DNA from: Lineus longissimus
Lineage: Eukaryota > Nemertea > Pilidiophora > Heteronemertea > Lineidae
NCBI RefSeq assembly: GCF_910592395.1
Contig: NC_088325.1
Location: 9,798,109-9,862,108, forward strand
Direction of reading: 5' to 3'
Length of the DNA: 64,000 nucleotides
Both the position numbers and the translations under genes were made by a program. Below the pieces are notes generated by a model. That model had not been told where the DNA came from and did not search any database. It saw only the letters and a list, made by a program, of their open reading frames with translations. Positions 44,901 to 55,912 of this stretch are shown here, one piece after another (position 1 is the stretch's first letter; each line of letters begins with the position of its first letter).

Positions 44901-47375
44901 GGAACTCGAGGATAAGTATGGAGAGATCGAAGAGATGAACGTCTGCGACAACCTCGGTGACCACTTGGTGGGCAATGTCTATGTAAAGGTACGTGTTGTT
45001 CGATGATAGAGACGCTAAATGAATATGAGTGTGGTTACCAGGACATGTTGCCCTTAATATTGAGTCCTAACGTGGTGCATAGACGATGGATTCAAGAGGA
45101 CTCTCTGGAGAGTCTGGTGGCATTGGCTTGGGTGCCATCTGGGGGATGTGCATGAACTCAAGGGCAAATATTGTATGTATTGTTCCAGTACTGGTCAGGG
45201 ACTTTTTTACTCCCCTTATTATAACCAGATGAATCTCCTGGTCAGTTAGAACAGGGGGCGGAGGGGGGGCAGGCATAGGTTGGCGTAGGCTGGCTGGAAA
45301 TGGGTGTGTCTCAAGGACACAGAGACATAACTGTGGTGACCCTTGGCCTTTCAAGTGTAAACTTGCAGCCTGTAACCAATGGGAAATATAGCTACATGTA
45401 CAGTGAGCTGAGGTGGGTAACTGTCCGAAACAAGTTTGCTTTGACAAATTGGTTGCCTTGTCCTTTGAATTAGGTGTAAAACCAAGATTCCTTGTACAGA
45501 GACTGAAATAACTTGTATCTTATCGTATTCAAACTAAGACGAAGTAAAATGCTTTCTCTTTATTTTCCAGTTCCGCTATGAGGAAGATGCCGAGAAGTCT
45601 GTTCAAGGTTTGAACAACCGATGGTTCAACGGCCGGCCAATCCATGCGGAGCTGTCCCCTGTGACAGACTTCCGTGAGGCGTGTTGCCGTCAGTATGAGA
45701 TGGGGTGCGTACAATTCAGTATACGTATATCGCTCCATCAATGACACCCGTAAGGCTGACATATGCTGTCCTTACTCTAGAGGTATCCTGATTAAAGGGG
45801 TGTAACTTAATGGAAATGTCCAGTTCCAGATCAAATTCGGTGTCCTTTAAAATGGGTGTTCTGTGTCTGCTGAGGGAGGTTGCATTGTTCAATACCTGAT
45901 GTTGATTCATTGCCTGAACAAACCAAGGACAGTTTGCATGTGATACCAACTGCTCATGAAATGGACTATAGACTATAGTTGACCTCTGTCCTAAGGATTG
46001 ATGGAAGATCACTTTTAAAGCGAATTTCACACTAACCAGCGTTATAGCCTGCTTAATATTTTCACCACCGACGAAAATGCACCTTCTCATATCCTGTTCT
46101 AAATGCCGGCGAAGATCGCCTCATGAAATTCACCCAACATGTGGACAGTAGGATTCCATTCAGAGTCTCCCATATGGGAATTCCATAACAATGACTCGAT
46201 GCATAGATATTGCTGGGATACCGACTGCGGCGCAGGAAATGCAGGGGCATTATTCTGCTTGTGAGAAATACGCTTTGATTTGTTTGAAAATTCCTCAATT
46301 TCGTCTGCTTGTTTTCAGAGAGTGTACACGAGGTGGATTCTGCAACTTCATGCACTTGAAGCCCATTTCCCGCGAGTTGCGACGGGAATTATACGGCCGT
46401 CAACGCGGGGGTGGTGGAGGTGGGGGTGGGGGTGGAGGACGCAAGCGGGGACGGTGAGTTCAAAACGATGTACAGGAGAACCTCTCTATCAAAGACACCC
46501 TTGGGACTGTTAAATGCTGTCCATATCAGAGAGGTGTCCTGATTACAGAGGTCAATTTTGATGAAAATGAAAGGTTTGGGATCAAACCAGTTTCCATATT
46601 AAAGAGGGTGTCCTTAGAAGTGAGGTGTCCGCTTAGAGAGGTTCCACTGTAACTTAATAATAATGTATGATGGTTTCCAGCCATCTGAGGCTGCATTTGG
46701 TTTACGTCTTCACATGTAACGTGTCACTGTTCACTTATCATTGGTGACATAAAGAACAAACTAGTCGTTTCTAAAGAGCGAGTTACATACGATTCACGAT
46801 GTCACTTTCACCCTCATGTCGTGTTTTCCAGCCTCATGACAAATGAATCATGACAAGTGACAATGTGAACTCTATGAAACTCTGTCTGAGGGTGAACTTT
46901 AGGATACAGAATTGATATTCACAAGAAAAGACGCTCTGTTATAAATGTACTAGGTGACACAAAAAAAAATCGTACACTTTTGATCTTGAATAAGTGCTAA
47001 AATATGGCTTTTTGACCAAATTTCTGTCACTTGAAGCTGAGAATGAGATCAATACTTCTGGTTTCCAGTTTGTTTTATTCTATTGTCTGAATTCGTTATT
47101 GCACAATAACCGTTTAAATTTTTTGGCTCTTCTGCGCTGAAGCAGGTTAAACCCCTGGCCAGGTTTAACCCCAGAACCAAGGGGTTCTGCACCCAAGCAG
47201 GTTTAACCCCTGTTATCATTTATCTTATCTTGTTTTCAGGTCCCGATCCCGCTCACCACCAACGCGGAGGAGTCACAGCCGCAGCAGGTCGCGCAGTCGT
47301 GAACGACGCAGGCGCTCGAGGTCACGCAGCCGTGAACGCAGGAGGGAACGCGAGGACAGGCACGGCCGATTCTAA
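41898..47375 (+). CDS. U2AF1: U2AF1, U2 snRNP auxiliary factor 35-kDa subunit
   Basis: This is the complete small subunit of U2AF, which binds the 3' splice-site AG in the nucleus and pairs with U2AF2. Coding exons are 41898-41941, 42811-42898, 43670-43736 or 43776-43842, 44840-44988, 45571-45704, 46319-46453 and 47240-47375. With one copy of exon 3 the product is 250 aa (human about 240). In order it has [15 protein letters not shown], zinc finger 1 ([20 protein letters not shown]), the UHM domain ending NVYVKF, zinc finger 2 ([20 protein letters not shown]), a poly-Gly stretch and an Arg/Ser tail ending HGRF. Ser34 and the QYEMGE segment are conserved. The start is the ATG after CGGCAGCAAA. 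Confidence 0.98.
42350..42528. mobile_element. Inverted-repeat element in U2AF1 intron 1
   Basis: AGAAGTTGGCCCGGAAGT at the left is mirrored by ACTTCCGGGCCAACTTCT at the right. Inside it, GACAATGGGAGACTGC is mirrored by GCAGTCTCCCATTGTC. Confidence 0.85.
42811..42898 (+). CDS. U2AF1: U2AF1 exon 2, first zinc finger
   Basis: An 88-nt exon between TTCTTTCAG and GTAAGC. It encodes [18 protein letters not shown] and then [11 protein letters not shown], giving the first CCCH zinc finger used in AG recognition. Confidence 0.97.
43670..43736 (+). CDS. U2AF1: U2AF1 exon 3a (first alternative copy)
   Basis: A 67-nt exon after CACTTTCAG with donor GTAAGT, encoding [20 protein letters not shown] then SH plus one base. 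This is the first strand of the UHM domain and the loop after it. Its phase fits exon 2 and exon 4. A second copy follows after only 39 nt. Confidence 0.93.
43776..43842 (+). CDS. U2AF1: U2AF1 exon 3b (second alternative copy)
   Basis: A 67-nt exon after ATACTTTCAG with donor GTAAGT. It is the same length and phase as exon 3a and encodes [20 protein letters not shown] then SH. It differs from 3a at 12 of 67 bases but only two residues (Asn to Gln, Ile to Met). Including both copies would add 134 nt and break frame, so the pair should be mutually exclusive. Confidence 0.92.
44547..44729 (-). mobile_element. MITE family A copy in U2AF1 intron 3
   Basis: The left end TACAGTAGAACCAC is intact and the right end has decayed (GGTTCTACTTTA). 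It lies 110 bp before exon 4. Confidence 0.9.
44840..44988 (+). CDS. U2AF1: U2AF1 exon 4, UHM core
   Basis: A 149-nt exon from TTTTTCCAG to GTACGT. It encodes [19 protein letters not shown] and then [18 protein letters not shown]. It forms the acidic helix and core of the UHM that binds the Trp ligand of U2AF2. Confidence 0.97.
45571..45704 (+). CDS. U2AF1: U2AF1 exon 5, end of UHM and start of zinc finger 2
   Basis: A 134-nt exon after TATTTTCCAG. It encodes [20 protein letters not shown], then [20 protein letters not shown]. The donor is GTGCGT. A divergent family A MITE begins 16 nt into the intron. Confidence 0.97.
45720..45889 (-). mobile_element. Divergent MITE family A copy near a U2AF1 donor
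   Basis: This is the most diverged copy. The core (GACACCCGTAAGGCTGAC, GTCCTTACTCTAGAGGT, GGAGGTTGCATTGT) is recognisable and the left TIR is eroded. It begins about 16 nt after the exon 5 donor. Confidence 0.75.
46319..46453 (+). CDS. U2AF1: U2AF1 exon 6, zinc finger 2 and poly-Gly
   Basis: A 135-nt exon after GTTTTCAG, encoding [30 protein letters not shown] and then about ten Gly residues before RKRG. The donor is GTGAGT. A family A MITE begins 18 nt into the intron. Confidence 0.96.
46471..46651 (-). mobile_element. MITE family A copy near a U2AF1 donor
   Basis: Ends TACAGGAGAACCTC and GAGGTTCCACTGTA. It starts 18 nt after the end of exon 6. Confidence 0.9.
47240..47375 (+). CDS. U2AF1: U2AF1 exon 7, RS domain and stop
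   Basis: A 136-nt coding part after TTGTTTTCAG. It encodes an Arg/Ser-rich tail ([30 protein letters not shown]) ending GRF and TAA at 47373-47375. A tail of this kind mediates protein contacts in the spliceosome. The end of the 3' UTR was not located. Confidence 0.95.
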
Positions 47376-47772
47376 TACTGGAATTCGGAGAGACTGTGTG
47401 TTGTTCCGTCAGGGATGAGAAAGACTTCTTTTTTATAATGCCAAGCATTCTTGATCGATTCCTAACAATCGGCAATTCCAAATTTAGACACGGAACTTCT
47501 GTGGTGTAAACTGTGAAACTAAAACGTGGCAAATTGGTGCATTACCAATTCACAGTTGTAGAGAAAATACCATTTTCCTGTCTATTTTAATGGTTAATGC
47601 ATTACATTTAAAATCTGGCTTTTGAGTTTGCATTTTACATTTGCGAAAATTGAACGCTCGTGAATTTCACACCTTACAAAACAGGACATGTGTGAAATGG
47701 GCAAATTTAGGCTTTGTCCATTAAAATCGGACATTACTAGAATTGACTCAGAACATTTCTACTTCACGAAAG

Positions 47773-47853
47773 AACGCTCATCCTGCCTCGGAGGAGGAAT
47801 ACTCCCTTGAGAAAATCACCTCCAAGTTCAGAGGAAACGCTAAAGAAGAAGAA
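47773..47853 (+). mobile_element. SINE tail fragment
   Basis: AACGCTCATCCTGCCTCGG, GGAGGAATACTCCC and a final CTAAAGAAGAAGAA match the 3' end of the SINE at 2091-2513. The head is absent. Confidence 0.7.
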
Positions 47854-47993
47854 TTTCTGTTTCTTTCATTGGGACTTTTGAACTGAGATCTTTGGTAATT
47901 TTAGTATTTCAATCCTCAGATGCTAAAAACGAACGAAATTTTATACCGGTATCTATTTTTATTGCCTCTCCTTGCAAACAAACCGTACCAACA

Positions 47994-48175
47994 TACAGTA
48001 GAACCTCTCTATTAAGAACACCCTCGGGACTGGCAAGTGCTGTCCTTAATAGAGAGGTGTCCTGATTAGAGAGGTCAAATTGAATGAAAACAGCCAATTT
48101 GGGACCAGAACTAGTGTCCTTAATATAGAGGTTGTCCTTAATAGAGAGGTGTCCGCTAAGGGAGGTTCCACTGTA
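47994..48175 (-). mobile_element. MITE family A copy downstream of U2AF1
   Basis: A well-preserved copy 0.6 kb after the U2AF1 stop, within the 3' UTR or just beyond it. Confidence 0.92.
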
Positions 48176-49092
48176 TATTGAAATCAGACAAAATTTAAAT
48201 TCAGGCATGATCTGCACACATATGGATATTTTACACAATTTCCAAAATCACCTCGCAACATTGGTGAAAGTCATTTATTCTCGAGAACTGTAATATGTGT
48301 TGTTGTGCAACGAGTGGTGGAAATCCAGGACAGGTTGCCGACCGTCCCCTCTGAAATGAATCATGCTATTTAATCTCTCTATGATATTAAAGTACGATTT
48401 CGATTGCACATCAAAATCAAAAGATTTCATGGACTTCCAATTGGGTGCCTCAAAGTAAGGCTGATGTCCTCTGTCTTTGGCCAGTGGTCCTATTTTGTCT
48501 GGCTTTTCACTGGGACCTCTCTGGCATGTTAGGAACTTCCGGTACGGCTTCCAGAGGCGCTAAAGCACGTAAGCTGGCACACCGTGACAGGGTATTGGAG
48601 CAGCGCCATGCACCGAAACATGCATCATTGATCAGAAAGTCATGTTTTTGAAATTATTTTCATCGTTTTTTCTCTCGAAAAGAATCTTTTTTAAGCGAAA
48701 TTGCCACTGGGTTTCCTTTATTCACCTTTTGAGTCCCAACCAACTGGAGTGAAGCCTCAACTGTGACTGTCCTACTAGTAAGAGAACGTCTTGAAAATAT
48801 TACTGTTTATGTTGCTTTTGTCTGTTTTGTCAACGTGATTGGTCACGTCACGTCTTGTGGTGTTGCAAATCCCAAATTCATCTGTTCTTGAAATTCTTAC
48901 GTCTTGTTCGTCTATGAAGAATGAGAAAAGAAATTTCTTTCATTTTACAAATATTTTTATTTCACAACGCATTTCATTTTGTCATTCGAAAATAATTATG
49001 TATGGAAGAAACTTTCGTTCTTGTTGTCAATATAGTCTATTGTTGATGTGCCTGTTTGCTGTGTATTGCATAACGACTCCCTGTTCTTGAAC

Positions 49093-49267
49093 AAGAGCTG
49101 CAGTGATCTAGTGGCTTGGACTCACAGCTAGTGGGCCCTGGTTTGAACCCAGGTATCAGACTCTGAGCAGGTCTCATACTTGCCTTTAATACTCTGCCCA
49201 AGTGTATAAACAGGTACCAGTAAAAATGCAGTAAGAAATACTCTGGTTGTAATGATAATAATAATAA
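49093..49267 (+). mobile_element. tRNA-like SINE with ATAATA tail
   Basis: GAGCTGCAGTGATCTAGTGG and CTGGTTTGAACCC look like A and B boxes. The tail is GTAATGATAATAATAATAAC. Confidence 0.7.
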
Positions 49268-49439
49268 CAAGCCCATTGGCTTCGAGGGTCGCAGCTAGTG
49301 AGGGTGATGACGGCTGAGGAGAGATATGAAATGGCCAGGGCCATTGTGCTCACCTCATATGGAGGAAAGATGGATAAAGAGCATGGTATTGTGTCATGTA
49401 GTGTTAGGTTTGATGTAGGTCCAAGCAATTACAATTTCC

Positions 49440-50065
49440 CCAAAATGGCCAATTTACAGTACATTCGACCTCTGTGACCTTGAAAAGTAGGTCAAATCAA
49501 AGAAGACCCGGGTGACACATTGAATGGTTGTTAGAATTAGATGTACCTATGATATAAAATTGGTGCCAATCGGGCAAGTCATTACTAGGAATAATGGCAT
49601 TTTGAAGAATTTAGGATTTGGCCCCCTCCCTGGAGGCCAAACGGCAAATCAGATCGCACCAAACTTCGGTACTTTAGAAACGTGCCATTGTTACATCCTA
49701 ACGGCCAATTTACACCATTTGACCTCTGTGACCTTGAAAAGGAGGTCAAATCAAAAACCCGGAGGATATATGATGCACCTTTGCTAGAAGTTCCTACCAT
49801 ATTTTTTTCAAAATTTCCCGACTACTATTAAGGGAGATATTGCATATTTTCACTTTTAACGTTTGGCCCCCTGGTGGCCAAACCATGAAACGAATCGGAC
49901 CGAAACTTGGTCTCCAAGGTGTCATTACATAAGGGTACATGTGTACCAAGTTTCAACTCAATAGCTCTAACAGTTACGAAACGTGCCCTGCTAACGGACG
50001 ACGGACGACGACGACGACGACGGATGACGGACGCCACGGTATGGGATAAGCTCACCTCTGCTAAG
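49440..50065 (-). repeat. Inverted copy of the 300-bp module
   Basis: This region carries the reverse complement of the 52-54 kb module: GACCTCTGTGACCTTGAAAA occurs twice and CCCCTGGTGGCCAAAC once. It ends in a GACGACGACG run and AGCTCACCTCTGCTAAGAGG. It is about two units long. Confidence 0.85.
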
Positions 50066-51027
50066 AGGTGAGCTAAAAAGGGGTAAAACACGACCTAAAA
50101 CTCGCCAAGGCAAAAAATCCCATCACAAAGTTAAAATGGGGGAAGGGGAATCCCCAACAATGCAATGCACAGCGTGTTAGTACTTATCACTGTACGGAAA
50201 AAAACTCATGATCTAGATTCCTGCCCTAGTTTACTGTAGACTACTCGGGCTCATACACAGTCACGATGTGCACTGTAATAAAAAGGAAATGTCAAAAGCC
50301 TCTTAAAATTTCCAATAGAAATACTTCATTATCTCTCAAACTGAGTTATTTGAGATTTTAGAATCAATGTCAGACCAGTCTGTTTATAATTTATTAGCTC
50401 ATTTAGACATGTAGGCCTCCTCACAAAAGTGCAAAACTAAATGACTAGGCCATGCGTCAATCATAAAGGGATGTCAACAAAATTGAAGTGAACGCATTTA
50501 CTCATCTTTATACATGTCGCCCATTGTCCCCTCGGCCAGACATTTACCGAAAAGGAACCTAGGTTTTCAAGTATAACCAGGAAGTTCATGTGGGGCACAG
50601 TGAAGAGTTTTTATGGTCATCGCTTGGTGAGTATTCTATATGATTGAAACGCATAACGTTGTTATTAAGACTGAGTTGCGTGGGGGGATCAGTTGTGTTT
50701 TTTCATGAGGACACCGTCACGACCAGAAGTCCTGGAAAAAATCCCTTTGATAACAATGTGTCTTATCTTATAGCCTAAAGTTAAATGCAAGACCATAAAG
50801 CTAGCATCGGATGACACATGAATGCCATGTTGTAGGAACGTCATTTATTTTATTGCTTAATAATTTTATTGGGAATTAACGTGAAGGGAATTTTGCATAA
50901 TTTGGTGGGTGCGTGTCGGAGAAAGACGACCTGGAGTCTTGAAACTGGTATTGGTTGGGAGATGGGGAGCAAGTGGAATTAATATGGTCTCAATAGCCAT
51001 GCATCTCACTTTATCTGCAAAAGGAAA

Positions 51028-51135
51028 TACAGTGGAACCTCTCTATAATGGACACCTCTAGTAAGGACACCCTCTATATCAAAGATACTGCATTTCCTCC
51101 CAAATTGGTAATTCCAATTGAAATAACTGGAATGA
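51028..51135 (+). mobile_element. Truncated MITE family A copy
   Basis: The left end TACAGTGGAACCTC and the first half of the family core are present. The right half is lost after about 51135. Confidence 0.75.
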
Positions 51136-52219
51136 GAGTACCCATGGTTGGGACATTGTCACCCAAAAGAGGAGTTCGCTTATGGCACATCTTTGATCTC
51201 AAGTTTAAGTCCAAGAATGTTCTTGGTATAAAATAATTTTGGTACCGGTACTCAAAAAGTGACAGTTTGTAATAAAGATAAGATAATACATAGGCCTGAT
51301 CAATGACCTACAAACACCGAGTGACACTGCTCGGCCTATGGTCTTGACGGGTATTTTTTGTCCACAAGGAAGTACCTAACGGTATCTTGATACTAGGCTA
51401 AATGTGCCGGATAACTTGACCTGAATATTTTTTGATTGCGCCATGGGATTTACCAGGATGACATGTATATAAGAGACGTATTTCTGATTGAGTAGAATTA
51501 TTTGGCTGTCATCTCGGAGGGTTTCGCTGTCAGTTGAGTTGGATATGTAATGAGAAGGACGACCGCAAGACCATTTGAGATATAAGAATTCGGAAGAGCG
51601 AAAACAAGGTAGGCAAAACATTTGCCGAAGACGATTTATCTCGTCTTTGGAAAAAAACCGCTACCTGCCGAAGACGAGATGTCTCGTTCTTTGGTGTTTA
51701 AGATATCTCCACTGGCCATCATTCTTGTAAACGAAACAGAAAGACTGTTAATCGATTGATTGAGAAAACTGTTATAAAATACAAAATAAACGCTGTTTAT
51801 CTCCGCTTTTTTTGGAGAAAATCGTGAAACCTCCCCCCCCCCCCAAAAAATGTACATTTTCAAGATTTTGTCAAAGAAAAGTGAATGTCGTGGCATAATT
51901 CTGAATTGTGTTCACTCGCACCAGCCATACAGGAAACGCCTGGAAAGTGTCGATGCATGGAGAGCTAACGCTGGTCAAATCGGAGTCAACATCGGAAAAG
52001 CGCGATAATTCAGTCAGATTTTGAATCTTTCATTTTTTTGTGCAATTTGTTGATGGAAACTACTTATGTAGAATAGGAGGTGACTGGGCAGCCGACAGCT
52101 GGGTAATATTGCCCATAATAATGCCAATGGTCCTTTAAATCATTGATTTAATGTTGTCTGTGATGAAGATTTTTTAATCTTTTGATAGAGAATTCCTTTT
52201 CTTTTGTGACATTCACCTT

Positions 52220-54110
52220 TTTGGCTCACCGTAATGGGAGTCTATACGATAGCGCTGTGTCCGTCGTCGTCGTCCGTCGTATCCTGTGGCACGTTTCTTA
52301 ACCGCTTGTGCTACGAACCTGAAACTTCTTACACATCATGGCCAAGGTCATATGTACCCTGACACTGAATTTCGGTCCGATCTGATTCTTGACTTGGCCA
52401 CCAGGGGGCTAAAACCAAAAACTTAAAAAGTGTGATATCTCACTTATTACTGATTTGTTTTTGACAAAAATTTTATGGTGGGTACCCCTAGCAAGGATAC
52501 ATCACATATCATACGGGTTTTTTATTTGACCTACTTTTCACCGATAGTGGCACGTTTTGTCTTTATTCGTCCTATAGTCTTTAAATTTGGTATATAGACA
52601 CCTGTTACGTAGCTCTACATGTCGATGTGGCCTACTTTTCAAGGTCACAGAGGTCAAATGGTGTGAATTGGCCGTTGGTGTGTATGGCACGTTTCTTAAC
52701 CACTAAAGCTATGAACTTTAAACTTGGTACACATGACCCTCTAGGTCAGATGACCTGTGACACTGATTTTCGGTCCGGTCTGATTCTTAACTTGGCCACC
52801 AGGGGGCCAAAACCAAAAATTTAAATAGTGCCATATCTCACTTACTACTGATTAGTTTTTGGTAAAAATTTTTATGGTAGATACTCCGTCACCTTTTTAT
52901 GGTATGCACACAGTTGATCTGAGTCGGGGCAATTTTCGGAAACTGGAAAAGTTGCAGCGTTCCCGGATCAAACGATGCTTTGGTTTATCGAAATTTTGTC
53001 ATCACAGCCCTCTATTAGAGGCATTAGATATTGACAACCCGCGGAAAGTAATCGAACAGAAGCAAATTGGACTTTTAAGAAGGATTCTCTCCATCGATTG
53101 TAAAGCACGAGACGTCGTCATTGGCACGAGAAAAATTAAGGGTACCCTGTGTAACCGAGTATAGTTCGTCGGGCCTCTCTGCCGCCAATGTCCTGTCTGT
53201 AAATCCAACATGTAGGCCTAGACGTATCACCAGGAAGGAGAATGGAATTGTCGATTCGGTAAAAACCTTATGTGCCAATCTAAACCGGAAAAACCATAAA
53301 CTATTGAAGCTTTTACTTTCACCCTTTTGATCGCTTTTTTGATTCGTTCTCTGTGTATGATTTTTATTGCATATTTGTGTTGTCTGCTCCTTATTTGGAG
53401 GTTTTTTACAATAAATTATTATTATCATAATTAGCAAGGATACATCATATATGATACGGGTTTCTGATTTGACGTACTTGTCAAGGTCACAGAGGTCAAA
53501 TGGCGTAAATTGGCCATTTGAGCATAACTGTGGAACGTTTGTTAACCCCTAAGGCTATGAACTTGAGACTTTGTGTAAAGGACCCCCTAGGTCAGCTGAC
53601 CCCTGACCCTGAATTTCAGTCCGGTCTGATTCTTGACTTGGCCACCAGGGGGCCAAAAGTGAAAACCTAGAAAGTGTGATATCTCGCTTATTAGTGATTC
53701 GTTTTCAATAACATTTTTGTGGTAGGTTCTCCTAGCAAGGATACATCACATATCGTATGCGTTTTTGATCTGACCTGCTTTTCAAGGTCACAGAGGTCAA
53801 ATGGCGTAATTTGGCCGTTTGATTGTAAATATGACACGTTTCTTAACCACTAAAGCTATGAACTTGAAAGTTGGTACTCATGACTTCCTACGTCATGTAA
53901 CCTCGGACACCGAATTTCGATCTGATCTGGTACTCAACTTGGCCACCAGGAGGCCAAAACTAAAATAGGTAAAAAGTGCAATATCTCGTTTATTAGTGAC
54001 TTGTTTTTGATGATATTCTTATGGTACTTACTTCAAGCAACGATACATCACATGTCATACCGACTTTGGTTTGACCTATATACTATACATGTACAATGTT
54101 TCTTAACCTG
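52220..54110 (+). repeat. Array of about 300-bp modules
   Basis: Units share CTTGGCCACCAGGGGGCCAA, CAAGGTCACAGAGGTCAAAT and TAGCAAGGATACATCACATA. The CTTGGCCACC words lie at about 52394, 52792, 53636 and 53938. Spacing is about 300 bp once the LINE and a roughly 100-bp insertion are removed. The array begins with a CGTCGTCGTCCGTCGT run after GGCTCACCG. Confidence 0.88.
52885..53432 (+). mobile_element. 5'-truncated LINE inserted in a repeat array
   Basis: The frame from 52859 reads SRGNFRKLEKLQRSRIKRCF, GLSKFCHHSPLLEALDI and EQKQIGLLRRILSID, the usual C-terminal region of non-LTR reverse transcriptases. The frame breaks near 53150 and continues at +1 to 53330. The 3' end is ACAATAAATTATTATTATC. 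No target-site duplication was seen. Confidence 0.75.
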
Positions 54111-54989
54111 GATGAATTCCAAAGCACCAAATATCTATAGGGTGAACACAATGGGCCCTGGCCGTTTCATTCTTAAAGAAAAACATGCCTGGCCTAGAAA
54201 CTTTTTTCCGGGACTGTAGCATTGAATAGAATGACACTTATGTTCAGGAACAAACATTGGTCAGACCATGCGAGTTCACATTCTCGCTTCGGAATGACGT
54301 CAGCAGGTTTAGCAGAGATTGGCCATTACCATGATCGAGAATCATATTATTTTGATGGGTATTCTTGATTTTTTTATTTTTGAGACAGGAAAAAAAATTA
54401 AAAAAAACAAGTTGTTCTACGCCTAGGCTATTTTAAAAAAGTGTAAGTAAAAACCCGCATTGAATACGGAATAAATTGCTGGTACGAATTTGTGCTTTCT
54501 CCTCCTGTTCTATATTGACTTTAGGAGAAATTTGGGTGAATTTTTTCAAGGACAATCGTTGATAAAGCCTCATTTACATACTTTGTATATGTACATGTAC
54601 TTCGTCGCTCGAAGCTCTTTGTTAGGCTTGCGAAACCTGCCTATTATATGGACTACAATGGCTTGCTGATTGGACGATGTAGTTTTTTAAAGGGATAACT
54701 TGGGGATGAGACATGTTCGTTTTTTATACAGAACGAGCTTCAAGCAGGACCGTGGCTTCTCAGTCCAAACCGAATAATTCAAAAATCATTAAACCGTAAC
54801 AAACAATGCACTAAAACAGTGTGTAACCGTATAAGCCTGCTTGATCTCGCAACACTGTCGAAAAAATATTAACAGCGATCAGCATCAACGTGATACCACA
54901 GGTGGCGGCGCATAGTGACAAGCGGCGATATTATCCTCCTAGCCTGGTAAATCCCACGCCCAAGCTGTGCCTTTAAAAAAACGGCTCAA

Positions 54990-55110
54990 TGTCCTGGCGC
55001 TCGGCATCCTCTTGCAAACAGGGCCTACAACACGACTTCTCCTTACGCATGTTTCCGAGGAGTAAGTATGTATCGAGTGAAATGGCCTGATATTGTCAGG
55101 ATGGGCGCTC
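54990..55110. repeat. Dispersed repeat shared with 60125-60320
   Basis: CCTACAACACGACTTCTCC, CGCATGTTTCCGA and GTGAAATGNCCTGATATTGT are shared with 60145-60315. The second copy is longer and contains an internal inverted version of the start. Confidence 0.8.
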
Positions 55111-55280
55111 GGCTGTCATTTGATAAAGTGAATTTGGAGTTAGATCCTAATTGTTATATAATTATGTATATTGTTCGCCATATCTCTAAGTCTAACAAAT
55201 ACTGAGGCTTAGCTAAACTTTGTAGTTGAACAAACTGCCCTAGGGCCTGGCATCTTTTTCAAGCCAAATGATACAAGCCC

Positions 55281-55818
55281 GTCAATTCGTAAATGTTATG
55301 CGACGATGCTCGGTCCGCATGGTTTAGGGCTCTGGAGGGCGAACTACTGGTCGGATTTCTTTGAAGTTTGGTTTTTATTGATCGTTGCCTCAAGGCCCAA
55401 CAGGATCGGTTCTAGGACTTTGGCATTCTAAGTGCAGAAGTAAAGATATTTCTTCAGTGAAGTCCAATATTGTCATTTTAAGGGTCCTCTCGATAAGCCA
55501 TCTTTTGTTTCTGGATATTTCTTATTCATTCTTGGCACATGAGTAGATGGACACAAAAAATAATAACTTGAACATTTCATCCAGATTGGTCGAGAATAAA
55601 CCGTACAGAGCGGAAAATGACCGAATTCAATGCCCAATGTCAATGAACACAAATACATGCAAAAAAATTATTTCGTTACCATGATTACCAAAATGAAAAA
55701 AATCCTGCATTTTGGCCTGGAGGCAAGGATCAATAAAAACCTAACTTCAAAGAAATCCGCTCAGTAGTTTTCTTTCCAGAGCCCCAAACGATGCTGACAT
55801 AACGTTTACGAATTGACC
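55281..55818. mobile_element. Inverted-repeat element abutting the TRIM acceptor
   Basis: Arms of about 115 bp begin GTCAATTCGTAAATGTTATG on the left and end ACGTTTACGAATTGAC on the right. Both arms contain GGATTTCTTTGAAGTTNGG and TTTTTATTGATC. The right arm ends 30 bp before the acceptor of the first TRIM coding exon. Confidence 0.85.
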
Positions 55819-55912
55819 CTTTTAAGGCCTAATCAATCTTATTTTCAGAATCAAAGGAGTGAGACGGACGTGACTGACGAGACCAGCTCCGGTAGAGGCC
55901 AACGCTTCAAGC

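Larger units (their letters stand above)
47376..55280. other. Intergenic region between U2AF1 and the TRIM gene
   Basis: It contains the U2AF1 3' UTR, then MITE and SINE copies and the 300-bp module arrays. Small inverted repeats of GCCGAAGACGAG occur at 51620-51690. The stretches 48180-49090, 50070-51020, 51140-52220 and 54110-54990 show no supported gene. Confidence 0.6.

Noticed and set aside
45067-45447. A 126-aa minus-strand frame in U2AF1 intron 4 with a Pro-rich segment.
   Set aside because: No homology recognised, and the Pro run is a simple GGGGG-rich tract on the + strand.
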